This document shows positions 11,322 to 23,181 of a stretch of DNA of 64,000 nucleotides, one piece after another. The notes below the pieces were generated by a model that was not told the origin of the DNA, ran no database searches, and saw nothing but the letters and a program-made list of their open reading frames with translations. Positions within the stretch are counted from its first letter, which is position 1. Each line of letters opens with the position of its first letter. The position numbers and the translations under genes were made by a program. The stretch covers positions 62,001 through 126,000 of the forward strand of contig CALSFV010000233.1 in assembly GCA_943737045.1 (NCBI GenBank). The letters are read 5' to 3'. The DNA comes from Parapristionchus giblindavisi (taxonomy: Eukaryota > Nematoda > Chromadorea > Rhabditida > Diplogasteridae).

Positions 11322-14300
11322 ATGGGTGGTATAGAAAGCGCGAAGTTGAATGGGCATCATGCGCCTAAGGCTAGCTATGATGAAGATGAAGATGATACAG
11401 GGTAAGTACAAACTATATTATAGTATAGATCAGAGATCAAAGATCAAAGATCAATCTACAATGTATCTCGTTCATGCTAGAAAATGTAGTGTATATCTGT
11501 CTAGAGTTTGATTGCACAGTGCATCTTTTGAAATTTTGAGATGGGGTAGGAGTCGGAACAGCAAAACACGTGCTTTACCTAGTTATTATAATATTATGAT
11601 ATGTACATATAATCGTAGGAATAGTAGTAACCAAAGATCAAAGATCAGAGATCAAATATGAAACTACAGACCTCGTGTGTATACTCGACGATGGGCAATG
11701 TTGGTCATGTTCATTCTTCTCTCAGCATCCAATGGAGCACAATGGAGTCAGTTTATCGATTTATTTATTATATTATTGATTATCGATCGATAATTGATAG
11801 TATTGATCAAAAACATCTACTGAACGTCTGTTACAACGTATTCTCACTGCTTTGACAGATCCACCGCTCTCTAAGCAAACTTTATCTATCATTGAGAATC
11901 CATTTGTCTGTGTATCACTCATAACAAAATGACTAGAGATAGAGTACAAGGGTCAGATTCAAGGACAATCCAAACGAAAACGAATGAAGTGATAAAGATG
12001 TGCTTGAATGAGTTTCAGTTTATTTTTTTACCAAAATGTGTGAAGTTTTATTCCTATCCAAATATTACCGGATTTTTTGTATTGTTTACAATCGAATGCA
12101 GATAGTATAGAGTAGTTACCATAATACCTATGTATGTGATTTTAGTGAAAATTAGGACGATAGTTTCCTTTTCAAAACTAGCCATATTCTTTTCAACTTT
12201 ATTCTCATCACATCTTCTCTCATAATATCTAATCTCAACCAATTAACTTCTCTTCCATCTTTCGATTCTTGCCAATTACCGTATTCTGCAATAGCAAACA
12301 TTCGTTCTATTTGCCGGTTCTCGCATAAAACACGGCTGTTCAAAACGTCAAATGAGTGCGAGAGATAGGAGAAGATGAGTGATTAGAGAAGATTTTGTAT
12401 GAGATGAGCATTTTGCAGTTCTGTAACAGATCGTTTTACAAACAATTGACGCATAATCTATAGTCTACAATGAGAAAAATCATCCAGGAACTGTTCACTG
12501 TAATGTACAATGATCAACTGATACAAGAATAGTTTTGTGTGAAGCAAAGAATCCATAACTTGAAGCAATTCAATTTATCATATCGGGCATTAATGCTCAG
12601 ATGGGAATAAATTGAATGTTTCATATGATTAATTGAATTGAATTGAACGCAATAAGTATGAAACGTTCGCATGAATTATTGATTGATTTCAGTTGAATAT
12701 TCGATTATCGCTCCAACCATCGTCGAGTTTTATGGGGTAGGTTTCTGAGTCTATCGAAGATTAAAGGTCAAAGATCAAAGATCAATTTCAAATTTAGGTC
12801 TCGTACGCTACAGTAGATTGGACTAGTATGATCTACATGTTAACCTATATCATTTTCTTCATTCCAGCCAGGTCACAATTTGATTGTCGATTAAATTTAA
12901 TGATTAAAACTGACACCACAAAATATCGCTAATTTTTCACAGAATTAGGGTAAAAATTGTGTGATCTCCCAACTTTTCTCATCGTCAATTTGTTTGTTTG
13001 ACAAGAAAGATATGAGTACCTTGAGAATGAGAGATATATGTGAGAAGAAACGGAGATGGATTACTTCACCAATACTTCACATTTTACACTAAAATTAATC
13101 TATCCGAAGATATCCAAAAATCACTAATAAAACAGAAATAGGATTAAAGATCAAAGATCAAAGATGATATTTCAGTTGGGCATTAGATCGTTTTGGTCTT
13201 CGAGTATCATTGGTAGCCGGTGCAGCGGGTAACTGTCTGGGTGCATGGATCAAGATTCTCTCCACGAATCCAAATGGATTCTGGATAACATTCATTGGAC
13301 AAACCATTGTCGGCGCCAGTCAGGTAATCAATAATTTGAAGATGATTACGGTAGTTTTCCATTTGAGATGTTCACTCTCGGTATACCGCCTCGGTTGGCT
13401 GCTGTGTGGTTTGGTCTAGATCAAGTATCGACAGCTTGTGCTGCTGGTGTATTCGGAAATCAGGTATTATCGATTGATTAAAAGAAAAATAGTTTCATTA
13501 TCGAACGACACACGATCAAGTTCAATATACGAACATTCTGGGACTCTAGTAGCATAAGATAGGATCCGGGTAATACCTGTAAAGACCCACCCCAAGCTAA
13601 TTTGGCACTCTATACACTGTGAGCATTCTCGCGCACTCATCACTGTTTCGCTTTTGTCTGCGAGAGAGGGTGGTCAGAGCGGATTGTAAAATTAGTTTGG
13701 GTTGTGCCGTTCAGATAGAAAGAAGAACATTTTTCATTCTATAGAGTAATGTCATTCCATTCACTACATAAATATCATATTTCATTAGTAAAAGAAGAAT
13801 CAATCTGTGTTCTCACTTTTTGTTTGTCTATCTGAAAAGTTTGTATGAGAAAGATGGTACAAGATCAAATTTCGGTCGGATGGTGTCAAAAAGGTGTTTA
13901 GGGAGTAATGGGAATATTACTTATTTATAATTATTTAAAAATAGTCTTATTATTTGAAATAAGTTGATGTACATTAAATGATGATTGAAAGCCTATGAAA
14001 CATGAAATATACTTGTAGCTTTTACAATATTCATATAGCATGAAAAATGCGAAAGAGACTCTTTTCATAAATTTGAGCAAAATATACATTTCTCATTGAT
14101 TTCTTTAAGCTCGGTATTGCCATTGGTTTCGTACTCCCACCGTTGATCGTTCAAAGTGGACCAGCCGTACGTATCTCATCACTTTTATGATTTAAAATCT
14201 ATATATTCTAAAGGTATAACATGATTGTTTCAGGATCAAGTGGCATCTCAACTCAATGTACTTTTCCTCGCTTCAGCCGTATTGAATTCAGTCATATTCG

Positions 14301-17117
14301 TACTGATTCTGTGCTGTAAGTGATCAAAGACCAAAGATCAAAGATCAGAGATCATGATTTCAGTCTTTGCTGACAAACCTCCAAGACCTCCTTCAGCTGC
14401 AGCAGCAGCGTCATTAGAGAAGGAAGAAGAAGTCAGCCATTTTATTTATAAAAATATTAGAAAATATGCTAGAAAATTAACTAGAAATACTAAACTATTC
14501 GTAGCGAACGGTCTATTAATTTTACATTTTCTTTATGTTCAGGGGTCCCTAACCTCCTTACAATAAGACTCTCACTATCGTAACCATTCATTACCAAACG
14601 ATAGGCAGTCTACTGGTTATTTCTGTTACCTCTGTTTGAATAAGTTTCATACTAACTTTATTAATTCGTCGATACATTTATTCTGTAATATACCCTTTAT
14701 ATGTTTTTCATCAAGCGATCATATACAATTCATATTACAATTACAAATACACGTACTTTTGCACAATTCAATATGATCTCAGTCTACAGTACATATAGTT
14801 AATCATGCTGATCACATACTATTTTAGCTAAAGCTCTCACAAATGGAATGTTACTTATCAATCGAAATATGTCAATCATTAGTTAACCAACAGGGGTGTC
14901 CACTAGGGTGGCGAAAATGATTCATGATTATTCGTCCACTTTAGCGGTCTAAAGTGAGTACTCACGGGAGAGGCATTTACGACCGCTCTCTCGGCGAATG
15001 AGTTGTTAGAGGAGAGGTCAATGCGAATGAGTCAAATAAAGCGAGTCGATTGCGAGTCAGACCGCTTTCTCAGCCCTCCTTTCACCAAATTTTCTTGACT
15101 CACTTCGACTCGCACAAAAAGCGAATATTCGCAGGGGAGACCGATCAACTGTCACTTGGAATGAATAATCGCTAGAGGAGCGTGCCACTCATTATAGGCC
15201 ACAGAAATGAATAATCATGAGTCATTTGTCCACACTGTCCATAAATTATATGTTCATCCAAAAAGGGGAATAAATGCTCAGAAATCTAGCCTGATATTAT
15301 ATCATTGTAATGAATATTGTTTAGAGCCATCTTGCAACATTGAAGGCACTCATGACAAGTCGAGATTTCCTATTACTATTTCTCACTTATGGTTTGTCTT
15401 CTATCTTAATCAATATGTTAGAGCATTCTAATATGTTGCAAATATACCGTACATCGAAAAATCGTTCGATCATGATTCGTTAGAACCTTTATGCATTCAT
15501 CAACGAACAGTTGTCAGTCAAAAGGTGTCAACATCTCGACATTTGTCATTTTACAGTCGTTAAATAGTTTTATAGAGTAATAAACTCACACCAGATCAGA
15601 TACGAGTAATTGATTTGATGGAAAACATAAAATTTCTCCTCAGTTAAAGTTATATGAAATGTATAAGATTTTGAGAATATCTTTGAATGATCAAAGTATG
15701 TATATTCTAGGTATGAATACGGGAGTATTCTATGCAGTATCCACTCTTCTATCACAGATGGTCCTTGCCTTTTATCCTGATAAGGCCACTGAGGTATTCC
15801 CCAGAATTATTTATCTAGTTTTCCAAAATATGGCTTGTGGTAGTAATAATTAATAGTTTAATTTTTTTCTACGAAAAGTAGTGATGATTTCCAAATTATC
15901 CTTGAGAATTATAAAAAAATATTGAATTATTGTTATCTATTTTAAAAAAACAAGATCGCCAAAATAATATAGTTTAGAATATTGTATTATAGGTCGGTAC
16001 AATTGGACTACTCATCGTCGTAGCTGGAATGGCTGGATCTGTTGTTGGAGGATATCTTCTTGATCGATTCAAAAAATTCAAGTACAGAACCAAAGATCAA
16101 AGATCAAAGATCAAATATCAAAGTACAATATTCAGATTGACTACACTGCTTGTGTATTTCTTCTCATGTCTTGGCATGACTTGTTTTACTTTCACACTTG
16201 ATCTGGGAGCCATTTGGATTGTTTTCGTAAACGGGATCCTTCTTGGGTAAGTGATTAAATTCAGAATTTATAATAAATATTGTATTAGCCTTTTCTGAAT
16301 TGGTTATACACTTCATATTCTATATACTACGTTTTTATCATACTACGTTTTTATTTTCTAATTTTATCTTAAGCTGCCTGTGAAGGCATACCCGAGATAA
16401 TCCCACTCTCGCTCTGGCAACACTGTCTCGTAGACAACGAAAGCGAAAGAGTGTGGCCAGAGCGAATAGTTTCAAATAGGCTCGGGGTGTGCCTTTCAAA
16501 AAAAAGAAAAGAAAAGCCAAGAAAACTTTCCTCGTTTCGCCCACTCTCGTCAATTTTTCTTTTCATTTCTTTTCCTTTCTTATCTTTTGATCATCACATT
16601 ACAGTTTCTTCATGACTGGATATCTTCCAATTGGATTCGAATTTGCCGCTGAGATCACTTTTCCATCTGCCGAAGGAACTGTTAGTGGTCTCCTCAATGC
16701 TGCCGCTCAGGTACTTTGATCTTTGATCTCTCGATAACTGATCTTTGATCTTTGATCTTTAAGATCTTCGGAATCCTCCTCACAATGGGAGCAGGTCATC
16801 TACTGACTGATGTATCCATCATCGCCTGTAACATAACCATGAGTGTTGTTCTGTTGGTTGGAACTATTCTGACAGGTTTGATCTTTGATCTTTATACTAT
16901 GAGTGTGATCATAGTAATTATTTTGTTTGATCTTTGATCTTTCAGCATTGATTCGAGAGGAACTCAAACGGCAAAATGCGCATAGTCACTCACTAGTACC
17001 TGTAAGTTAATTCACATTTTATTTATTTATTTTATTTAAAAGAATTTTTTGTACCCTTCATATAAATATGAATTTCAGCAATCTGACACTGCACTAACTA
17101 ATCTTAACTCGGAATAA
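11322..17117 (+). CDS. flvcr: FLVCR-type MFS transporter (SLC49 family)
   Basis: Seventeen exons give 462 aa: 11322-11401, 11670-11746, 12693-12736, 12798-12871, 13176-13323, 13368-13463, 14110-14166, 14234-14315, 14364-14431, 15325-15391, 15711-15793, 15993-16081, 16136-16246, 16605-16710, 16764-16875, 16946-17001, 17079-17117. The sequence follows vertebrate FLVCR1/2 closely: NGAQWIEYSII in TM1, [13 protein letters not shown] in TM2, then [44 protein letters not shown] and [16 protein letters not shown]. An acidic N-tail (DEDEDD) precedes twelve predicted membrane spans. FLVCR proteins move heme, choline or ethanolamine across the plasma or mitochondrial membrane; the substrate here cannot be read from sequence. 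Many introns carry GATCAAA arrays, and two acceptors are built from the TTTGATC form (16764, 16946). The exon 5/6 acceptor is an unusual TTTGAG. Confidence 0.92.
13582..13708. repeat. Small hairpin element (MITE-like), copy 1
   Basis: Imperfect terminal inverted repeats AAGACCCACCCCAAGCTAAT and ATTAGTTTGGGTTGTGCC enclose a core with GCGAGAG and GGTCAGAGCGG, in an FLVCR intron. It resembles the elements at 16383, 25801 and 31020 by its CTCTCGC/CCAGAGCG core and inverted ends. Confidence 0.5.
14891..15237. mobile_element. Degraded hAT-like MITE
   Basis: It begins CAGGGGTGTCCAC and ends in a related inverted sequence (GTCCACACTG). The subterminal ATTCATGATTATTC (14920s) is matched by GAATAATCATGAGT near 15208. 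CAGGGGTG ends are typical of hAT elements, but the flanking octamers (TTAACCAA, TCCATAAA) agree only partly, so the boundaries are uncertain. It lies in intron 9 of the FLVCR gene. Confidence 0.4.
16383..16495. repeat. Small hairpin element (MITE-like), copy 2
   Basis: Ends AAGGCATACCCGAG and CTCGGGGTGTGCCTT are imperfect inverted repeats. Inside, ACTCTCGCTCTGGC pairs with GCCAGAGCGA further on. Located in FLVCR intron 13. It is the best-preserved of the group. Confidence 0.6.
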
Positions 17118-17777
17118 ACACTACTAGATCATCTAGAAACTTAGTCATCTCCATCTTCTCATACAGTATCCTACAGTATCCCATGTCACTGACCAAACAG
17201 ATTCCTCACTTCATCAAATTGATCTTTGATCTTTCGTCGATCCCTCACTAATCATAGTCACTTTTGTTACTAGTTCTTCTATCTATTCGCTTTATCAACG
17301 GGTCTCAATAGAATCAATCATAATATTTTCCTTCCTCTAATGAACTTCCTTCATACACGGTGACAACTATCTGACCTATCCTCTGCTCTACCAATGCGAT
17401 ACAGTACCCCCATTCTATATCGGTGTCTATTCCCTCTTAAAGTGTCCTTACCAACGAACAATCCTGTGTTAAACCTTACGTCCCGATTTGAAGTAGTTTG
17501 ATCTTTGATCTTTGTTGAGATAAAGAGTTATTCGATTATTCATGGAAATACACCTCCAGACCGTATTCTTTTCAATCGGAGACAATTATGTTTTTGTTGA
17601 TTTCAAAGCGGTACAAGGTCATGGTAAAGAATGAGAATTGACAAGAAATGAATAGGAATCTATAGGAGATGGATCAAGGTTGGATAAAGAACTCCAATAT
17701 ATCATTTATTAATATTTTTTAGTTAAAAAAGAAATCAATAGATATTGGTGAGAATCTTTACAACAGTATGGATATCC
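17118..17777. other. 3' flank of the FLVCR gene
   Basis: No gene seen. TTTGATC pairs occur near 17219 and 17499. Confidence 0.5.
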
Positions 17778-18191
17778 ATGAAACACCTCAAATGTTTTGA
17801 ATGTCACAAGAGATATTGGTCGCAAATTCTCCCCCTAGAGACGTTTGTCGAAAAAAGGTTAGCTGTTTTTCAAAGATACGACCCAGACGACATGTGGGAA
17901 ATTATGATATTGAACTACTGTAAAGGTACACTGTGGTCTAATTTGAAACTATCTACTTTGGTAATGATCTCTCGCTTTCTTTGTCTACCAGAGATTGTTG
18001 CCATAGTGGATCGTAAAATTAGCTCTACATGTGTGTATGAGACAAAAGTGGTAGAAATGTCAAACCAGACAATTACTACATTGATTACTAACGAAGTAAT
18101 GACAAGAGAAAAGAGAGGAATTAGGTCAGTAGTTATACCTTCTTACTCTTACTTATGCTCATCTTTACGTTATCTATCTACATACTTGTAA
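17778..18191 (+). CDS. Hypothetical single-exon ORF, unrecognised
   Basis: An uninterrupted frame of 137 aa from the first ATG (MKHLKCFECHKRYW..) to a TAA. The frame is also open 11 codons upstream of that ATG but starts there without a Met. It has a Cys-x2-Cys-x2-Lys start (LKCFECHKRYW), a mixed globular-looking composition and no signal peptide. No homologue is recognised. It lies between two well-supported genes on the same strand, and a donor-like AGGTCAGT near 18123 means it could be spliced. It may be a lineage-specific gene or chance. Confidence 0.35.
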   Translation: MKHLKCFECHKRYWSQILPLETFVEKRLAVFQRYDPDDMWEIMILNYCKGTLWSNLKLSTLVMISRFLCLPEIVAIVDRKISSTCVYETKVVEMSNQTITTLITNEVMTREKRGIRSVVIPSYSYLCSSLRYLSTYL

Positions 18192-18411
18192 GTTTATTTG
18201 CATTTGAACTATCGAACTAATAGAAAGAAGATGAAGGGATACCTGAGGAGAGGTCATCATGGAGGGACCGAGAATAATAGAACTAGCAAGGTCAGAGTAG
18301 AGTAAGAGGGAGAGAAGGAGAGGGAGAGAGTGGACACCCTGTATCCTCATCTCATTTCTGACCACTTTTCTCACAGTGAGCGTTCGTTCTCTTCTCTTCA
18401 ATCAATCAATA

Positions 18412-20923
18412 ATGAGGATATTCACTGTTCTTCTATCAGGTTCGTGTCATTTTGATAACACTACTTGTGATAAAGTTCGTTGATGTTTTCCAAAGTACAT
18501 ATGCACAGGACAAATAAAACCCGAACCATTTGAAATCATCATAAATCAGTATATTGTATTGTTTGACAGTAGGAATACTTCGTTCATAAAATATACAGAT
18601 GGATATAATAATATTTGTCCTTCAATATCCCAATCCTTATCCTTTCTAGTTTTGACTGTGATTGAATCCCATGGTGAGGATGCCATCCCAGTGATAGAAT
18701 TACGTGGAGAAGGAAAACCAATGAGTTCAGCCCAGATTAGACATCTTGATGAACAAGCTAATGGAGGACCTCTACAGATTAAGGTCAATATTTATTTATT
18801 ACTTTAATGAATTTATCATATTCATTTTATTGATTTACCAAGAAATGAGAATCTAATATCTAAGAATCCTGAAAGATTTTAAGGAAATTAAACGCAAAAA
18901 TTAAAATGGATTGAATTCCAGTTGGAAAGACGATGGAAACCGAAAGATTGTAAGGTAGAGACGAAAAGGAGCGATTGGGTCACATTCCATTACAAGGTTA
19001 GTGATATTAATATAGATATTTAATCGTGTTTCGTTTGCAAAATCAATAATAGGCAAAAGCGTTAGAGGAATAGATATTCCCCCGGTTCGTCCTCACTGTC
19101 TATTGATGCTTGTGATAATGTTTAGGCCAGAGTTGAGAGTCATATATTATCAGCCGATTCCTCTCATCTAATTCATCTCATTTGCAGTTATATCTCGAAG
19201 ATGGTCGAAGGTTATACCAAACGTACGATAAAGACCCAGTAACCATTCAGATTGGTGCTGATTCAACTATTAAGGGACTTGATCAGGTTTGATCTTTGAT
19301 CTTTAATCATCTTTGATCTTTGAACTTTAAGGGACTTCGTGGAATTTGTGATCAAGAGGTCTTCCGAGTCAATGTTCCATGGAGACTTAGTCAAAGAGAC
19401 GATAGAGGAACTGGTGAGGAGATCTAATCAATATATAATATCTGTGTTGATCAATAATATTTTTAAAAGAAGAATCGTGGGAATATAATCGGATACAAAA
19501 ATACAATTTGATCCTTTATCTTGACAATCTATGACGACTGTTGAACAAATGTTCGTTATACTTTGTATATGTTTGCTGTGATACATAATTTGATGCATCT
19601 GATTTGCGAAGTTTTCCTAGAAAAAAGCTCAAACTTAATAATGAAATTATGATTATTTTAATTATTCCTGATTTCAGTTTGGAAATCCATTCCGAGTGAT
19701 GAACATTGGCTCAAATTCGATGTGGAGGTTAGAAAGATACATCATATTTATTAAAATTTTGGATTTTTTATTCAACTGTCTATTTATTATAGATTTCTTT
19801 TTTTTTCCATTGAAGAGAAACCTTTGACTCATGATTCATACTTAAAAATTTCCTCCAAGATAATTTGAACCTCTTCAAAAACAGACTATCGCAAAGTAAT
19901 TATGACCGAATTAGCATATTTAGAATATTCCTTATCGATATCTAATGACATTTACTGTATAGATAATCTCAATCACTCCATTCTCATTGGGCGAACAATT
20001 CAAGGATTTGGATCGAGATGGAGATGCTGCCATTACGGAGAAAGATGTGAGATACATTTTAAAAACGAAACCATTATACTTTTCTAACAAGGGAAATCTT
20101 TTATGTCTCAGTGGGACTTTTGAACAAGAGTATCTTTCCTCGATAGGTACATATATGGAAAATATGGTTGGTGCCAAAAAACAGCTGCAGCCATGCACTT
20201 TCAGATTTATCTTTGTAAGCATTGATTTGAAGAAAAATGCTTTCATTACAATCTATAACTTTATAGATTGAACCTATTTTCGGTTTGAGATTTTCTGAAA
20301 TTTCAACCATGAATCGACTGCTTCCATCTCCCGATTAAAATATCACGAAAACAATAATAAAGAATTATGTCTATTATATTCAGCTTGTCGCATACGCAAA
20401 TGATCAGAAGGAAAAGTTCGGTAGAGGATGGAGAAATGACAATGTTGATAATGTACTCGCTGCTAAATACTATATCAAGTTAGTAAGATGTACAACCATT
20501 TAATGAATTGTAGTTTGTATCGGACCTCCCTGGTGCAACATTGAATGATTATCAATATAAGATGGATCGAATAGATGATAAAACTTCAGATACTTCGATA
20601 CAAATGGAAATGGTTCTGTCGACTTTGGAGAGTTCCAATCAATAATTGAACGAGATCTCAAAGAAGCCGAGAGCAAGGCAAGTTGATCTTTGATCTTTGA
20701 TCATAGATGACGACACTCTATCTTTAGAAGGCAAATCGTCCTAAAGGCAAGAAACGTGATCCTGGATTTGGATGGATTCTGGACTTCAACAATGATGGAG
20801 TCGTATCGGATAAGGTAAACAAAAGATCAAAGATCAAAAGATAAAACGATAATCTTTCAGGAAATTGAGCAATCGGCTGAAATCATTGAGAAGGGTTATG
20901 GTACACTTAAAGATGAATTATAG
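18412..20923 (+). CDS. ER FKBP-type prolyl isomerase with EF-hands and KDEL
   Basis: Eleven exons give 294 aa: 18412-18439, 18650-18783, 18922-18996, 19188-19286, 19332-19413, 19678-19727, 19963-20046, 20384-20478, 20590-20677, 20728-20814, 20861-20923. A signal peptide (MRIFTVLLSVLTV) leads into one FKBP domain at about 60-165 (DWVTFHYKLYLEDGRRL, IGADSTIKGLDQGLRGIC, EVFRVNVPWRLS). EF-hand loops follow: DRDGDAAITEKD (173-184), DTNGNGSVDFGE (219-230) and a third, DFNNDGVVSDKE (264-275). The protein ends KDEL, the luminal ER retention signal. This matches the FKBP7/FKBP14 group, which fold collagen and other secretory clients. The intron after 20677 uses a GC donor (AAG|GCAAGT), with acceptor at 20727. 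Coding ends 129 bp from the convergent Thr-rich gene. Confidence 0.92.
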
Positions 20924-21052
20924 ATTGATTTTATTTGTGATAAATATATTTAATTAAAATAGAAAAGAGCACCGGACTTGAGCAAAGAACAGAACAATTA
21001 TCGATTTTCCGTAGGGATCGAAAGATGAAAATGGAAGATCAAAGATCAAATA

Positions 21053-22206
21053 TCAACAAAGATCACATAATGAATATGGATGTCTGGGTGGTAACATAGG
21101 AGGTTCAAATCGTTTGGGAAGAAATTTAGGCAGAGGAGGAAACGATAATGGAATCAATGACCTCACTGTTCGTTGAGTGAGAACCAACTTAGGAAAGGTT
21201 ACGGTGGTTCGTCGTGGTGTAGTGGATAGGGTAGTTGATGATGGTGTAGTGGTTACAGTAGTCGATGATGGTGTAGTGGTTATGGTAGATGACCGTGTTG
21301 TAGTTACTGTAGTTGTAGGAGGTTCGGTATTGGTAGTGAGCGGAAAGATGATCGGCTTTGAGGGCACTGAAAGATAAAGTATCAACTACTGGGATCAAAT
21401 CACAATGACCGAGGTACAAACTACAAAGATGACTAACAAGTAGGCGCAGCTCTTGCTTTCATAGGAGATTCGGATGTTACGAAGAACTTTTCGGAAAGCA
21501 TGAATCTTTTATCATCTGTGGAGTCTTTCGGTGGTGACACTATCGCTACAAAGATCAAAGATCAAATTATTTACAAACTATCGATTAGATGTACCGCTCT
21601 CAGCACTCTCATAGTCTATCATTCCAGTATCAATTGGTCTGGAAGGTACTGTAGTCTTCGTGGTAAAATCCGGAAGATGATTATCGATTGGTTCCAATAG
21701 AGAATTCATTGAATTATCGATTGGTGGTCGTGGAATTGAAGATTGTAACAATTCATTCTGGAAGAAAATCAATTCAGAATAGTTCATAAAATATGTTTCA
21801 AAAGGTAATGAAAATTCTTTCATAGAAGCAGATAGCAATGGACGAGAAAGAAAGGCAACGAAAAGAAAAGAGAAAAGAAAAGAAAATATGATAACAGACA
21901 AAATAAAGATTGTTTTTTTTTGTTCTATTATCTTCTCTTTAGAACACCAAATATATAAAGATATTATAGATAATACTTCTCTCGCCGCCATATTCATCCT
22001 TTTCACTGTATTCTTCGAAAATTCTTCTATCCTCAAGGATCGCTCTTCCAATTCTCTCATTATATGTGGCAGATCATCCTCTGTAACGAACCCATCTAAC
22101 ATAAAGCGTAAAGATCAAAGATCAACTAACCTGTGAAGTCTGACTGATAACAGGATACGGTAGTGATATGAAGTACGGTAATGAGGAATACGGTAGATTT
22201 CCTCAT
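21053..22206 (-). CDS. Secreted Thr/Pro-rich protein
   Basis: Five minus-strand exons (22206-22131, 22095-21977, 21757-21595, 21545-21438, 21366-21053) give 259 aa. It starts with a clear signal peptide (MRKSTVFLITVLHITTVSC), then a charged helical segment (DDLPHIMRELEERSLRIEEF), a linker, and a mucin-like section of repeated TTTP/SSTT units around residues 165-205, ending in a Pro-rich tail. No catalytic domain is seen. Such Thr-rich secreted proteins are usually heavily O-glycosylated and found in cuticle, pharynx or mucus; this is inference. Introns carry GATCAAA arrays. Exon 1 contains three TACCGTA words in coding sequence, the same word that is scattered through introns of this window. 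Confidence 0.72.
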
Positions 22207-23181
22207 TTTGGGATGAAATAAAAGGGACGAAGGAAGGACTAAGGAAGGAAGGATGAAGTCACGGAGATTAGTCTATTCCAACCTTTTCCTATCGAGTAGA
22301 GTTAGAGAATAGATGATTAGAGAGTATAGAGAAGTGAGAGAGTGACAGACAGACAGAGAAGGGATGGAATACCTTCAGATAGTATACCCTCAGGGGATGG
22401 ATTATCTCATCCGGTCTGGTTGTCTCTCTTGTTCATCTACAGTCTATCTATTGATCATCTACAGTCTCTCTCTTGTTCATCTACAGTCCCTCTATGATTA
22501 ATCTTCAACGGTTCGAGTCTATCATTCATTCACTATTCAGTCATTCAATGGATGAACTATACAATCATTCCTGTTATAGAAGTGAAAGTGAATCATGAGT
22601 CTTCCTAATCCATCCAATGTACTTTCACTCTCAAATACACCTTCTAAACTCAGATTACAATGGACAAAAAGTCAATCTCATGAGTCATCGAAAGAAAGTA
22701 TTCTAAGTTTTGCGGAACATTAAAACCATAGGTATTAGGGTGAATGATGTTGTAGCGAGATCGATAGCAAAATCGACATAACAGAAGAAAGCAGTAAAAG
22801 GAAAATGCAATAAAGAAGTTGTATTTTGCGGGAACGTACATTAGACAGTTAAACAAATGAAAAGTTGCAGAGTAACAAAAATAGAAGTGGTTAAAAGTGA
22901 GATTGGTTGTTCAACTCTCAGAATCATATTCGTATACTGTTCATTTGTAGATAATTATGCACTGAAGATGTGCAATAAAGCATGCAATCAATTCATTCTC
23001 ATACAAAACCTATTGCTCTTTTACAATTATGAAGTGTTTGTTTATCTTATCTGTTATCGTCTCATTCAAACAAACAACGAAAATATACTGGATTTATTCG
23101 AACACTACGAGATATCCGGATTGAGTGGTCACTTTATCAGAATGAGAATAAAGATCAAAGATCAAACTATCGATTGGTAGA
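22207..23181. other. Intergenic, short tandem repeat near 22425-22490
   Basis: Three copies of a roughly 27-bp unit containing TTCATCTACAGTCT or TGATCATCTACAGTCT, then AT-rich DNA. An open plus-strand frame at 22857-23180 has no family resemblance and ends in a GATCAAA array, so I do not call it. Confidence 0.5.

Noticed and set aside
21177..21377. Plus-strand open frame of Val/Asp repeats
   Set aside because: It is the complement of the Thr-rich repeat in the minus-strand secreted protein, which has splice sites, a signal peptide and a consistent frame.
22857..23180. 107-aa plus-strand frame
   Set aside because: No family resemblance. It runs into a GATCAAA array and overlaps the 3' end of the SLC22 gene on the other strand.
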